Positions 34,496 to 42,792 of a stretch of DNA of 64,000 bases are shown here, piece by piece. How positions within the stretch are numbered: the stretch's first letter is position 1; each line of letters opens with the position of its first letter. The stretch lies in assembly GCF_002078015.1 (NCBI RefSeq), contig NZ_LWBP01000210.1:124001-188000 (forward strand). The letters run 5' to 3'. The notes under the pieces are model-generated. The model had not been told where the DNA came from. It saw only the letters and a program-made list of their open reading frames with translations, and did not search any database. Source of the stretch: Niastella populi (lineage in GTDB: Bacteria > Bacteroidota > Bacteroidia > Chitinophagales > Chitinophagaceae). Both the position numbers and the translations under genes were made by a program.

Positions 34496-34803
34496 ACATA
34501 CCACTGACACATATTTTATTTGTAAGCACGGCCCTGTTTTTCATAGGCATGTACGGGTTGTTCACCCGCCGTAATCTTATTACCATGCTGATGGCCATAG
34601 AACTTATCTTAAATAGTGTGAATATAAATTTTGTGGCATTCAATAAATACCTGTACCCCGATAACCTGAACGGCGTTTTCTTTACCCTTTTTATAATAGC
34701 CATTGCTGCCGCTGAAGCTGCGGTGGCAATTGCGATCATCATAAATCTGTACCGTAGTCACCGCTCGATCGATGTGGAAGATGTGAGGGAGATGAGAGGT
34801 TGA
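34492..34803 (+). CDS. nuoK: NADH-quinone oxidoreductase subunit K
   Basis: 103 residues with three membrane helices and the proton-path acids in MAIELILNSVNINFVAF and IAIAAAEAAVAIAIIINLYR. It is translationally coupled to nuoJ (ATGA). The last codons and the TGA are already part of an octamer array (from 34798). Confidence 0.95.
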   Translation: MNIPLTHILFVSTALFFIGMYGLFTRRNLITMLMAIELILNSVNINFVAFNKYLYPDNLNGVFFTLFIIAIAAAEAAVAIAIIINLYRSHRSIDVEDVREMRG

Positions 34804-34845
34804 TGAGTTGACTGGTTGATGAGTTGACTGGTTGATAGCGTTGAT
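34798..34845. repeat. Octamer array starting in the nuoK stop codon
   Basis: GGTTGATG, AGTTGACT, GGTTGATG, AGTTGACT, GGTTGATA and GCGTTGAT at exact 8-bp steps. The first unit contains the nuoK TGA (34801-34803). Confidence 0.85.
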
Positions 34846-34937
34846 AAAGGGAATACAGGAAAATGAAGAATGAGGAATGAAAAAGGGAATACAGCATATT
34901 GAATAGCTGAAGTATAAAAATTCGCGCGGCCATTCAC

Positions 34938-35032
34938 GATTGCCGATTGCTGATTCACGATTTCGGAATAACGATTGCCGGATAATGGCGCGAATCACAA
35001 AATTCGTACTGCCATTCACCATTCACCATTGA
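34938..35032. repeat. Heptamer arrays forming the nuoL leader
   Basis: Seven heptamers from GATTGCC (34938) to 34986, then three more, CCATTCA, CCATTCA and CCATTGA (35012-35032), ending four bases before the nuoL ATG. No Shine-Dalgarno sequence is present in this leader. Confidence 0.8.
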
Positions 35033-35036
35033 CCAC

Positions 35037-36947
35037 ATGAACTACGCATCATACATAGCACTGATTCCCCTGCTGCCACTGGCGGGTTTTGTGATATTGG
35101 GGTTGTTTGGCAAAAAGCCTTTTGCCCGCTCAGCCGGGGTAATAGGAACGCTTTTAATATTCATATCAACGCTGCTGGCGCTGTATACAGCGTATCAATA
35201 TTTTTTTGTTGCCGGAAAACAACACGGCATATACCCCGCGGTGAAGGCGCTCGAATTTACCTGGTTGCAGTTTTCTCCGGGGCTGTCGATCGATATGGGT
35301 TTACTGATCGATCCGGCATCGGTAATGATGCTGGTGGTGGTGACCTTCGTTTCACTCATGGTGCATATATTTAGCATCGGCTATATGAAAGGCGAAGAAC
35401 GGCTTTCTACCTATTATTCCTTTCTGGGGTTGTTCACCTTTTCTATGCTTGGGCTGGTACTTTCAACCAACATTTTCCAGATCTATATTTTTTGGGAACT
35501 GGTGGGCGTATCCTCTTTCCTGCTTATCGGTTTCTATTACGATCGCCCGGCAGCCGTGGCTGCCGCGAAAAAAGCATTTATCGTTACCCGCTTTGCCGAT
35601 CTGGGATTCCTGATCGGCATATTGATCCTCGCCTTCTATAGTGGAACGCTCGATTTCGGCACATTGATACAACGGTTAACCGAACCTGGCTCATCGGCCC
35701 TGGCGCAATTGAAAGGTTACGGTTTTATAGGCATTCCTGTATTCAGCTGGGCGCTTGCCTTATTGTTTATAGGCGGCGCAGGTAAATCGGCCATGTTTCC
35801 CCTGCACATCTGGTTACCCGATGCCATGGAAGGTCCCACCCCGGTATCGGCATTGATCCATGCGGCAACCATGGTAGTTGCCGGTGTATACCTGGTGGCC
35901 CGTTTATACCCGGTGTTTGTGTTGGATGTTCCGGTATTGCAGTTGATAACCTGGGTGGGCGTTATTTCGGCTTTCCTTGCAGCGGTCATTGCCTGTACCC
36001 AAACCGATATAAAACGGGTGCTGGCATATTCAACCATTTCGCAAATAGGGTACATGTTGTTTGCGTTGGGGCTGGCAGGTTATACTGCATCGCTCTTCCA
36101 CCTTTTCACCCACGCATTCTTTAAATCCCTGTTGTTCCTCGGTGCGGGGGCCGTTATTCATTATATACATACCAATGAAATGGGCAATATGGGCGGGTTG
36201 CGAAAGTATATGCCTGTAACGCATATTACATTTCTTATTGCCTGTATGGCCATTGCCGGTATTCCGCCATTCGCCGGTTTCTTTAGTAAGGAAGAAATAT
36301 TGCTGACCGCCTGGCAAAACAATCAACCTGTATATTATATAGCCCTGCTTACCTCGGGTATCACCGCTTTTTATATGTTCCGGTTGTACTTCAGTATCTT
36401 CTGGAACAAGCCCCTGGCACATAACCATAACCATCATGGTGAAGGCCCCTGGAGTATGAAATTCCCCCTGCTGGTATTGGCGCTGGCCGCCGTTGTAGTG
36501 GGTTTTATTCCGTTTGCGCATTATATCTCAGCCGGTCAGCAGGCAGCGGAGCATACCATACCAATTAGTTTTTCCATTGCTCCGGTGGCAATGGCCCTTG
36601 CAGGCATTGCGCTGGCATATATGTTATATTATAAACAGAACGAAAGGCCGCAAAAGCTGGCGACCGCAATGGGCGGTTTGTACAGGCTCGTAAGGCAGAA
36701 ATTCTATTTCGACGAACTGTACCTGTTCGTTACAAAAAAGATCATTTTTAACGGTATTGCAAAACCTGCGGCCTGGATCGATAAACATCTGGTTGATGGA
36801 TTGATGAACGGGTTGGGCCGGGCTACAACCGGTATTTCTGAACGGATAAAAGCATGGCAGTCGGGCAGCGTGCAAAGTTATGCCTTGTACTTCTTTGGCG
36901 GAATAGTGGCGCTGGCAGCTGTTTTCATTTACTGGTGGACAGGTTAA
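35037..36947 (+). CDS. nuoL: NADH-quinone oxidoreductase subunit L
   Basis: 636 residues, the distal proton-pumping subunit with the long lateral helix at its C-terminus. Seen: IFWELVGVSSFLLIGFYYDRP (the glutamate of helix 5), FIGGAGKSAMFPLHIWLPDAMEGPTPVSALIHAATMVVAGVYL, IACTQTDIKRVLAYSTISQIGYM and the HAFFKSLLFLGAGAVIH lysine. The length fits the family. Directly after the stop come three octamers ending in GATAA. Confidence 0.97.
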   Translation: MNYASYIALIPLLPLAGFVILGLFGKKPFARSAGVIGTLLIFISTLLALYTAYQYFFVAGKQHGIYPAVKALEFTWLQFSPGLSIDMGLLIDPASVMMLVVVTFVSLMVHIFSIGYMKGEERLSTYYSFLGLFTFSMLGLVLSTNIFQIYIFWELVGVSSFLLIGFYYDRPAAVAAAKKAFIVTRFADLGFLIGILILAFYSGTLDFGTLIQRLTEPGSSALAQLKGYGFIGIPVFSWALALLFIGGAGKSAMFPLHIWLPDAMEGPTPVSALIHAATMVVAGVYLVARLYPVFVLDVPVLQLITWVGVISAFLAAVIACTQTDIKRVLAYSTISQIGYMLFALGLAGYTASLFHLFTHAFFKSLLFLGAGAVIHYIHTNEMGNMGGLRKYMPVTHITFLIACMAIAGIPPFAGFFSKEEILLTAWQNNQPVYYIALLTSGITAFYMFRLYFSIFWNKPLAHNHNHHGEGPWSMKFPLLVLALAAVVVGFIPFAHYISAGQQAAEHTIPISFSIAPVAMALAGIALAYMLYYKQNERPQKLATAMGGLYRLVRQKFYFDELYLFVTKKIIFNGIAKPAAWIDKHLVDGLMNGLGRATTGISERIKAWQSGSVQSYALYFFGGIVALAAVFIYWWTG

Positions 36948-37055
36948 TGTGATAATGGGATAATTCGATAATTCCGGCTGCAGCGGGAATGGGATAAGGA
37001 AAGTGAACCACAAACCGCAAACCACAAACCACAAACAACAAACCACAAACAACAA
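36948..37055. repeat. Octamers after nuoL and heptamers before nuoM
   Basis: TGTGATAA, TGGGATAA and TTCGATAA (36948-36971) start right after the nuoL stop. Then from 37007 come seven exact heptamers, ACCACAA, ACCGCAA, ACCACAA, ACCACAA, ACAACAA, ACCACAA and ACAACAA, ending two bases before the nuoM ATG. The nuoM initiation region is thus made of the array. Confidence 0.85.
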
Positions 37056-37056
37056 C

Positions 37057-38526
37057 ATGTCGTTGTCATTACTGATCATATTACCACTTATTACCGCCGT
37101 TGCATTGTTGTTATGCAATGGCCTGAAACCCGTGCGGGTAGTGGCGCTCACCGGTGCGGTGGTGCAGTTGCTCTATTCGTTCTATGTGCTGTTGATGTAC
37201 CATAACCAGCGGGTGTTTGATGGAACGCCGATGCTGTTGCAGGAGAACCATGTCTGGTTCGCCCCGCTGAATATCCATTACCATGTTGGCGTAGATGGTA
37301 TTTCCATGGCCATGATAATGCTGACCGCTTTTGTAACGGTTGCAGGCATACTGGTTTCGTGGAAAATAGAAAAACTAAGCAAAGAGTTTTTCTTTCTGCT
37401 TACGTTGTTAAGCATGGGCGCCTATGGCTTTTTTATTTCACTCGATCTGTTCACGCTGTTCTTCTTTCTTGAAATAGCGGTGATCCCGAAATTCCTGCTG
37501 ATAGGCATCTGGGGCAGCGGCCGGAAAGAATACAGCGCCATGAAACTGGCGTTGATGCTGATGGGCGGCAGTGCACTGGTGTTTGTGGGACTGGCCGGTT
37601 TGTATTTCAGCACGCAAACCGCTGGCGGCGAACATACGTTCAATATGTTGCAGATTGCGCAGTTGCGCATTCCGCCGGAAACGCAATTGATCTTTTTTCC
37701 TTTTGCCTTTGTGGGGTTTGGCATTTTCACCGCTTTATTCCCTTTTCATACCTGGGTGCCCGACGGGCACTCATCGGCGCCAACCGCCGCCTCCATGTTC
37801 CTCGCCGGTATTTCCATGAAGCTGGGCGGCTACGGATGTTTACGGGTAGCCACGCTGTTAATGCCCGATGCGGCGCATGCTTATTCATGGATCATTATTC
37901 TGCTGGCCACGGTTGCCATCATCTATGGCGCGTTCGCTACCATGATGCAGACCGATCTTAAATACATCAATGCTTATTCCTCCATCAGCCATTGCGGTTT
38001 TGTTTTGCTTGGCATTGGCATGATGACCCAAACGGCTATTATGGGTGCGGTGTTGCAAATGGTTTCGCATGGGCTCATGACGGCCCTCTTCTTCGCTGCC
38101 ATTGGTATGTTATATGAAAGAACCCATACGCGGGAGGTGGCGCAAATAGGCGGCTTGTTAAAAGTAATGCCGTTTATAGCTACGGTATTTGTAATAGCCG
38201 GTTTGTGCTCGCTGGGGTTGCCGGGGTTGAGCGGTTTTGTGGCGGAAGTAACGGTGTTTATGGGTAGCTGGGAAAATGCCGATGTATGGTACCGGCTGGC
38301 TACCATACTTGCGTGTGCTTCGATTGTGGTAACCGCGGTGTACATTTTACGGGCAATGGGTAAGGTAATTATGGGACCCTTACAGGTAGAAGGCGCTTCG
38401 CTGCAGCAGGCCGGCGCACTGGGTGATGCCGGCTGGAATGAAAAGGCAGCGGCAGGATTGTTAATAATTGGAATTATAGCCATCGGAGTAGCTCCGTTTT
38501 GGTTAACTGAATTGATAAAACAATAA
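37057..38526 (+). CDS. nuoM: NADH-quinone oxidoreductase subunit M
   Basis: 489 residues from ATG 37057; an in-frame ATG at 37003 would translate the heptamer array (NHKPQTTNHKQQTTNNN) and is not credible. An antiporter-like pump subunit: FFFLEIAVIPKFLLIGIWG, FALFPFHTWVPDGHSSAPTAASMFLAGISMKLGGYG, MMQTDLKYINAYSSISHCGFV and MVSHGLMTALFFAAIG. All four hydrophilic-axis residues appear kept. Confidence 0.96.
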   Translation: MSLSLLIILPLITAVALLLCNGLKPVRVVALTGAVVQLLYSFYVLLMYHNQRVFDGTPMLLQENHVWFAPLNIHYHVGVDGISMAMIMLTAFVTVAGILVSWKIEKLSKEFFFLLTLLSMGAYGFFISLDLFTLFFFLEIAVIPKFLLIGIWGSGRKEYSAMKLALMLMGGSALVFVGLAGLYFSTQTAGGEHTFNMLQIAQLRIPPETQLIFFPFAFVGFGIFTALFPFHTWVPDGHSSAPTAASMFLAGISMKLGGYGCLRVATLLMPDAAHAYSWIIILLATVAIIYGAFATMMQTDLKYINAYSSISHCGFVLLGIGMMTQTAIMGAVLQMVSHGLMTALFFAAIGMLYERTHTREVAQIGGLLKVMPFIATVFVIAGLCSLGLPGLSGFVAEVTVFMGSWENADVWYRLATILACASIVVTAVYILRAMGKVIMGPLQVEGASLQQAGALGDAGWNEKAAAGLLIIGIIAIGVAPFWLTELIKQ

Positions 38527-38539
38527 ACAATAGGTAAGG

Positions 38540-38583
38540 GGTGCCACACTTACGTAAGCGACGCCGTGAAAGTGTGGTACACC
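38540..38583 (+). repeat. Imperfect hairpin in nuoM-nuoN spacer
   Basis: GGTGCCACACTT (38540-38551) pairs with AAGTGTGGTACACC (38570-38583) with a TA bulge. The ends match the hairpin after pnkp (7606-7634). Its location inside an operon argues for an RNA-processing or repeat-element role, not a strong terminator. Confidence 0.55.
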
Positions 38584-38598
38584 TAAATAACTTTTACT

Positions 38599-40008
38599 AT
38601 GGCTTTGGATTTTTTACTACTCATGAAACAGGAACTGTTGATCACCGTGATCATCTTTACGCTGTTGCTGTTGAAAATCGGAAGCGATCTTTCCAATGCT
38701 GCCGTATTGAATGTTGCCAATGGATTGTTGTTGCTGAACCTGCTGGCGGGTACAGTAGGTAACCAAACCGGTGCATTGTTCAATGGCATGTTCTTCACCA
38801 GTCCGCTGATCGTACTGGAAAAAAATATTCTTAGTCTGGGTACCCTCATCGTTTCGTTGCAGTCGTCTTCCTGGCTAAAAAAGCATGAGCATGTACCGGA
38901 GTTTTATATTTTATTGTTATGCACTTTGCTTGGCATGTACTTTATGATCTCTGCCGGCAACCTGCTGATGTTTTATGTGGGGTTGGAATTATCGAGCATT
39001 CCGTTGGCGGCCATGGCCAATTTCGATCTGGCAAAAAGAAGATCGTCAGAAGCCGCCATGAAGTTCATTTTGTCATCAGCCTTTGCATCGGGATTATTAT
39101 TGTTCGGTATTTCGCTGGTGTATGGCGCTACCGGCACACTTACTTTCAGTGAAATAAGTTCCCGGCTCGATGGCGCACCGTTACAGGTCTTTGCCTTTGT
39201 ATTATTACTGGCGGGTTTTGCCTTTAAGATCTCCATTGTGCCTTTTCATTTATGGACGGCCGATGTGTATGAAGGCGCCCCGGTAGCGGTCACTTCGTGG
39301 TTATCGGTTATTTCAAAGGGGTCGGTCTTGTTTGTGTTTGTTTCGGTTCTATACACCGTATTTAAACCGCTGGCCGGCGCCTGGTATAATATGTTGTTCG
39401 TTTTGTCGATGGTAACGATACTCATTGGTAATCTCTTTGCCATCCGTCAAAACAATATCAAACGGTTCCTGGCTTTTTCATCCATTGCCCAGATCGGTTT
39501 TATTCTGGTTGGGATAACCGGAAGCTCACAACCCGGTACCGCATCGGTTGTTTATTTCGTGCTTATTTATGTGTTCTCGAACCTGGCTGCATTTGGCGTG
39601 GTGGCGCTGGTAAGTTCGGTAACCGGGCGCGAACAGGTGAGTGATTATAAAGGGTTTTACAAAACCAACCCGGTTTTGTCGTGGGTGCTTACAATTGCTT
39701 TGTTCTCGCTGGCAGGTGTGCCCCCAACCGCGGGTTTCTTTGGTAAGTTCTTCCTGTTGATGTCGGGTGCGGGTAAAGGCAATTATGTATTGATAACGGT
39801 GGCGGCACTGAACATGATCATTTCATTTTATTATTACCTGCGCATAGTAAAGGCGGTCTTTATGGATGCCAATGAGCAGCCCATCGAACGGCTGGCAATT
39901 CCTGTTTATCCAAAACTGGCCATGTTTATTTGTGTGGCAGGGATAATTGTAACCGGACTGGCGGGCTATGTGTATGATTATATCTATTCGCTGAGTTTTG
40001 GGTTTTAA
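38599..40008 (+). CDS. nuoN: NADH-quinone oxidoreductase subunit N
   Basis: 469 residues (or 461 from ATG 38623), the third antiporter-like subunit. Seen: LLMFYVGLELSSIPLAAMANFD, FKISIVPFHLWTADVYEGAPVAVTSWLSVISKGSVLF, RQNNIKRFLAFSSIAQIGFILVG and FSLAGVPPTAGFFGKFFLL. It ends the recognised nuo genes. A heptamer array starts at the last base of its stop codon. Confidence 0.96.
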   Translation: MALDFLLLMKQELLITVIIFTLLLLKIGSDLSNAAVLNVANGLLLLNLLAGTVGNQTGALFNGMFFTSPLIVLEKNILSLGTLIVSLQSSSWLKKHEHVPEFYILLLCTLLGMYFMISAGNLLMFYVGLELSSIPLAAMANFDLAKRRSSEAAMKFILSSAFASGLLLFGISLVYGATGTLTFSEISSRLDGAPLQVFAFVLLLAGFAFKISIVPFHLWTADVYEGAPVAVTSWLSVISKGSVLFVFVSVLYTVFKPLAGAWYNMLFVLSMVTILIGNLFAIRQNNIKRFLAFSSIAQIGFILVGITGSSQPGTASVVYFVLIYVFSNLAAFGVVALVSSVTGREQVSDYKGFYKTNPVLSWVLTIALFSLAGVPPTAGFFGKFFLLMSGAGKGNYVLITVAALNMIISFYYYLRIVKAVFMDANEQPIERLAIPVYPKLAMFICVAGIIVTGLAGYVYDYIYSLSFGF

Positions 40009-40084
40009 GTTCACAGTTCACAGTTCACAGTTCACAGTTCACAGTTCACAGTTCACAGTTCATAGTTCATAGTTCGCAGGTCGC
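40008..40084. repeat. Heptamer array AGTTCAC after nuoN
   Basis: Eleven units of seven bases: seven perfect AGTTCAC copies (40008-40056), then AGTTCAT twice, AGTTCGC and AGGTCGC. The first A is the last base of the nuoN TAA. The left end is pure and the right end is degraded. Confidence 0.95.
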
Positions 40085-40169
40085 GGTTTGGCTTCAATGT
40101 TGTGTTTTTTTAGTTTTGGCGATTTGTATTTTTTGTTTCTTGTTATTTTTTTGGAATTTATCCTTTATT

Positions 40170-40553
40170 ATGGCTATCAATAAAAATCATGAATTCGAAG
40201 AACTGGATGGCGTTAAATGCGCCATAGTGGAAAGGAATGCCTCGCAGCAACGCGTCGGTTTTTTAAGACCATTACTGGAGTTCAATAAATATACAGTGAT
40301 AGTGGTAACTTCACCGCCACCCAAAGCTGTGGCCGCCGCCGCACCGGCCGCAACAGATACGCCTGTTGAAGCAGCAGCGCCACCACCGCCCATATTTACT
40401 ATTGGTGTAACAGATGTTACCTTCAATGCCATCAATGCCATCTTCGGAAGATTACTGAAAACACCCGATGGCCATACTGTTACACTTGCGTACTGGCAAC
40501 AGAAAGAAACGGTAAGCAGGGATGATGTGCCGTACTTCTCTAAAAAAATATAA
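40170..40553 (+). CDS. Hypothetical protein with Pro/Ala linker after nuoN
   Basis: 127 residues from ATG 40170. N-terminal region (NHEFEELDGVKCAIVERNASQQRVGFLRPLLEFNKYTVIVV), a low-complexity linker PPPKAVAAAAPAATDTPVEAAAPPPP (about 51-77), then FTIGVTDVTFNAINAIFGRLLKTPDGHTVTLAYWQQKETVSRDDVPYF. There is no signal peptide or membrane helix. I do not recognise it. It may be co-transcribed with nuo or stand alone. Confidence 0.6.
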   Translation: MAINKNHEFEELDGVKCAIVERNASQQRVGFLRPLLEFNKYTVIVVTSPPPKAVAAAAPAATDTPVEAAAPPPPIFTIGVTDVTFNAINAIFGRLLKTPDGHTVTLAYWQQKETVSRDDVPYFSKKI

Positions 40554-40853
40554 TCACTGTATACTTCTTACATTATACTACTTCTGTGATTACGTAGTCT
40601 TACTTGATCTTTGTCAAAGAAGGAGTTTACCACTATTGTGGTATTGGTAACGGGGCATATACCTGTTACATTTGCATTGAATTCGAAAATGAACATTTGC
40701 CCCCGCATAATGAATAAGGGTTGATCTGTTCGCACCAGCAAGTGTCTCCGATTATTAGCACAAACAATTTTTAAATACAGGGATCTCGCTATTGCATCAA
40801 TAGCATGGCAGTCTTTTGTGTCAAATTATTAAACACTAGTTAAAGGTCTTACC
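40554..40853. other. Spacer with a TACCAC/GTGGTA dyad
   Basis: 300 bases upstream of the BTRD1 hydrolase. TACCAC-TATT-GTGGTA at 40628-40643 and CTATTG-CAT-CAATAG at 40789-40803 are perfect small dyads that could be regulator sites. No gene is seen. Confidence 0.45.
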
Positions 40854-42722
40854 ATGAAATCAATTTCTCTGACAGGTTTATTTGTTCTCTTTATCACATT
40901 AGCTTCGTTGCGATCAGGTTTTTCGCAGTGGGTGGCAAGGCATAATTTAAGTGCTGCACAATACCAGGCAGCATTTGATGATTATGTAAAAAAGGGATTC
41001 CGGTTGTCGACTGTAAGCGGTTATACCAGTGGCGGACAGGAACGTTATATTGCGCTGTGGGAAAAGAAGGCGGGTCCGGAGTGGGCTGCACGCCACGGGT
41101 TATCGGCCAGGGATTATCAAAATGCATTCGATGACTTCAGTAAGAAGGGTTTCCGTCTTACCCATGTTGCCGGTTATGGCGTTGACGCGCAGGCGAAATT
41201 TGCCGCCATCTGGCAAAAAAAATCCGGTGCTGCCTGGGCTGCACGGCATAATTTAACGGCGGCTCAGTATCAAAAGGCATTTGAAGATTTTTCAAAACAG
41301 GGATATCGTTTGGTGCATGTATCGGGTTATGTGGTTAACAATGTTGAATACTTTGCCGGTATTTGGGAGAAGAGCGCCGGCAATGCGTACATCGCGCGTC
41401 ATAACCTTACTTCAAGCCAGTATCAGCAGGCGTTCAACGATTTTACCAAACAGGGTTATGCTTTGAAAACGGTAAGCGGGTATACAAAGAACGGTACCAA
41501 CCTGTATGCGGCTATCTGGGAGAAAGCTGGCGCTCCTTTATGGGCTGCCCGGCATGGCGTAAGCAATGGCAATTACCAGTATGTGTTCGATAATATGTAT
41601 TACCAGGGTTACAAACCAGCCTATGTAAATGCATATGCATCGGGCAACAGTTGTGAGTACAATGCCATCTGGACCAACACCAACATGAAGGGGGCTGATA
41701 TTGCGGCTATCGACGAGGCCGTGAACCAGTATATGAGCAGCCAGAGCGTAAAAGGATTGTCTATCGCGGTTTGTAAAGACGGCAGGCTGGTATTTGCGAA
41801 AGGCTACGGGTATGCCGATGCCGCCAGCGGTGAAGAGATGTCGCCCGATCAGCCCCTGCGGATCATGAGCATCTCAAAACCGGTAACATCGGTTGGGGTA
41901 ATGACGTTGCTCGATCAGAAGAAGATCTCGCTCGATAAACCGGTGTTTGGTCCCAACAGTATCCTCGGTTCAAAGTATGCAACGCCTTCCGGCAAAGAAA
42001 AGTTGAACCGCATTACGGTGCGTCAGTTGCTGAACCATACCTCGGGTTTGCGCTCGTGTAATGGCGAATCGGTTTTCTGGGATCAGAATAAAAACGCCGA
42101 CGATGCCATGAATGTGCTGCTGAACGCCTCGGACCTTATAACGACCGATACTTCTTCACAGTATATTTATTCCAACACCAACTTTTTTATACTGGCGCGG
42201 ATAATAGAGCAGGTGAGCGGCCAATCGTACGAAAACTATATTCGCAGTAACGTGCTTAATAAATGCGGCATCGGCAATACCATGTATGTGGGCGCTGCTA
42301 CGGGCACTGCAAAATCGGGGGAAGCCACTTATGTGCCGATGGATAAAATGAATTTACAATTGTGGGCCGGTTTCGGCGGCTGGGTAGCAAGGCCGATCGA
42401 CCTGTTGAAATTCCTGAACCGCGTTGATGGTACGGCTATTCCCAGCGATGTGATCACCTCGCCCACCCATACGGCCATGGTTGCCGGTACCTCTTTGAAT
42501 AATAACTATGGCTGCGGCTGGAACGTATCGGGGACAACACAAAATCACAATGGTTGTTTTAACGGCACGCGGTCGTTCCTGGTTGAAATGGGCAACGGCA
42601 TCAGCTATTCGGTTATCGTTAACAACAATCCTTCGAACGATGGTTGCGGCTGGATGATGAAAGGAGCTATTGAAGCGGGTTTGAATAAAGTGTCGGGCTA
42701 TCCGTCGTATGATCTTTTCTAG
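40854..42722 (+). CDS. BTRD1-repeat serine hydrolase, polyglycine-hydrolase-like
   Basis: A 622-residue exported protein (signal peptide MKSISLTGLFVLFITLASLRSGFSQ). Five repeats of about 50 residues, starting near 26, 76, 126, 178 and 229, share W-x-ARHxLsxxxYQxxFddfxkkGyrlxxVsGY; this is the bacterial tandem repeat domain 1 pattern. A beta-lactamase-type domain starts near 280: SISK (S339, K342), the YSN element in YIYSNTNFFILARIIEQVSG, and HNGCFNGTRSF at the KTG position. Fungal polyglycine hydrolases, which cut a plant chitinase linker, have the same two-part architecture. Substrate here is unknown. It has its own terminator. Confidence 0.87.
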   Translation: MKSISLTGLFVLFITLASLRSGFSQWVARHNLSAAQYQAAFDDYVKKGFRLSTVSGYTSGGQERYIALWEKKAGPEWAARHGLSARDYQNAFDDFSKKGFRLTHVAGYGVDAQAKFAAIWQKKSGAAWAARHNLTAAQYQKAFEDFSKQGYRLVHVSGYVVNNVEYFAGIWEKSAGNAYIARHNLTSSQYQQAFNDFTKQGYALKTVSGYTKNGTNLYAAIWEKAGAPLWAARHGVSNGNYQYVFDNMYYQGYKPAYVNAYASGNSCEYNAIWTNTNMKGADIAAIDEAVNQYMSSQSVKGLSIAVCKDGRLVFAKGYGYADAASGEEMSPDQPLRIMSISKPVTSVGVMTLLDQKKISLDKPVFGPNSILGSKYATPSGKEKLNRITVRQLLNHTSGLRSCNGESVFWDQNKNADDAMNVLLNASDLITTDTSSQYIYSNTNFFILARIIEQVSGQSYENYIRSNVLNKCGIGNTMYVGAATGTAKSGEATYVPMDKMNLQLWAGFGGWVARPIDLLKFLNRVDGTAIPSDVITSPTHTAMVAGTSLNNNYGCGWNVSGTTQNHNGCFNGTRSFLVEMGNGISYSVIVNNNPSNDGCGWMMKGAIEAGLNKVSGYPSYDLF

Positions 42723-42745
42723 CATTGGTTAAACAGGATAATAAA

Positions 42746-42775
42746 AAAAGCCTCCCGGTTCAATGGGAGGCTTTT
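42746..42775. terminator. Bidirectional intrinsic terminator
   Basis: AAAAGCCTCCC (42746-42756), an 8-base loop, then GGGAGGCTTTT (42765-42775): an 11-bp perfect stem between convergent genes, with T-tracts on both strands. Confidence 0.9.
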
Positions 42776-42792
42776 ACTATTTTATGACGGCA

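Noticed and set aside
36990..37056. Start of nuoM at 37003
   Set aside because: It would translate the ACCACAA array into an Asn/Lys/Gln/Thr-rich leader never seen in NuoM.
40008..40084. Possible telomere-like or att site after nuoN
   Set aside because: It is a simple AGTTCAC heptamer array of the same type as the others; no integrase or direct-repeat target is near.
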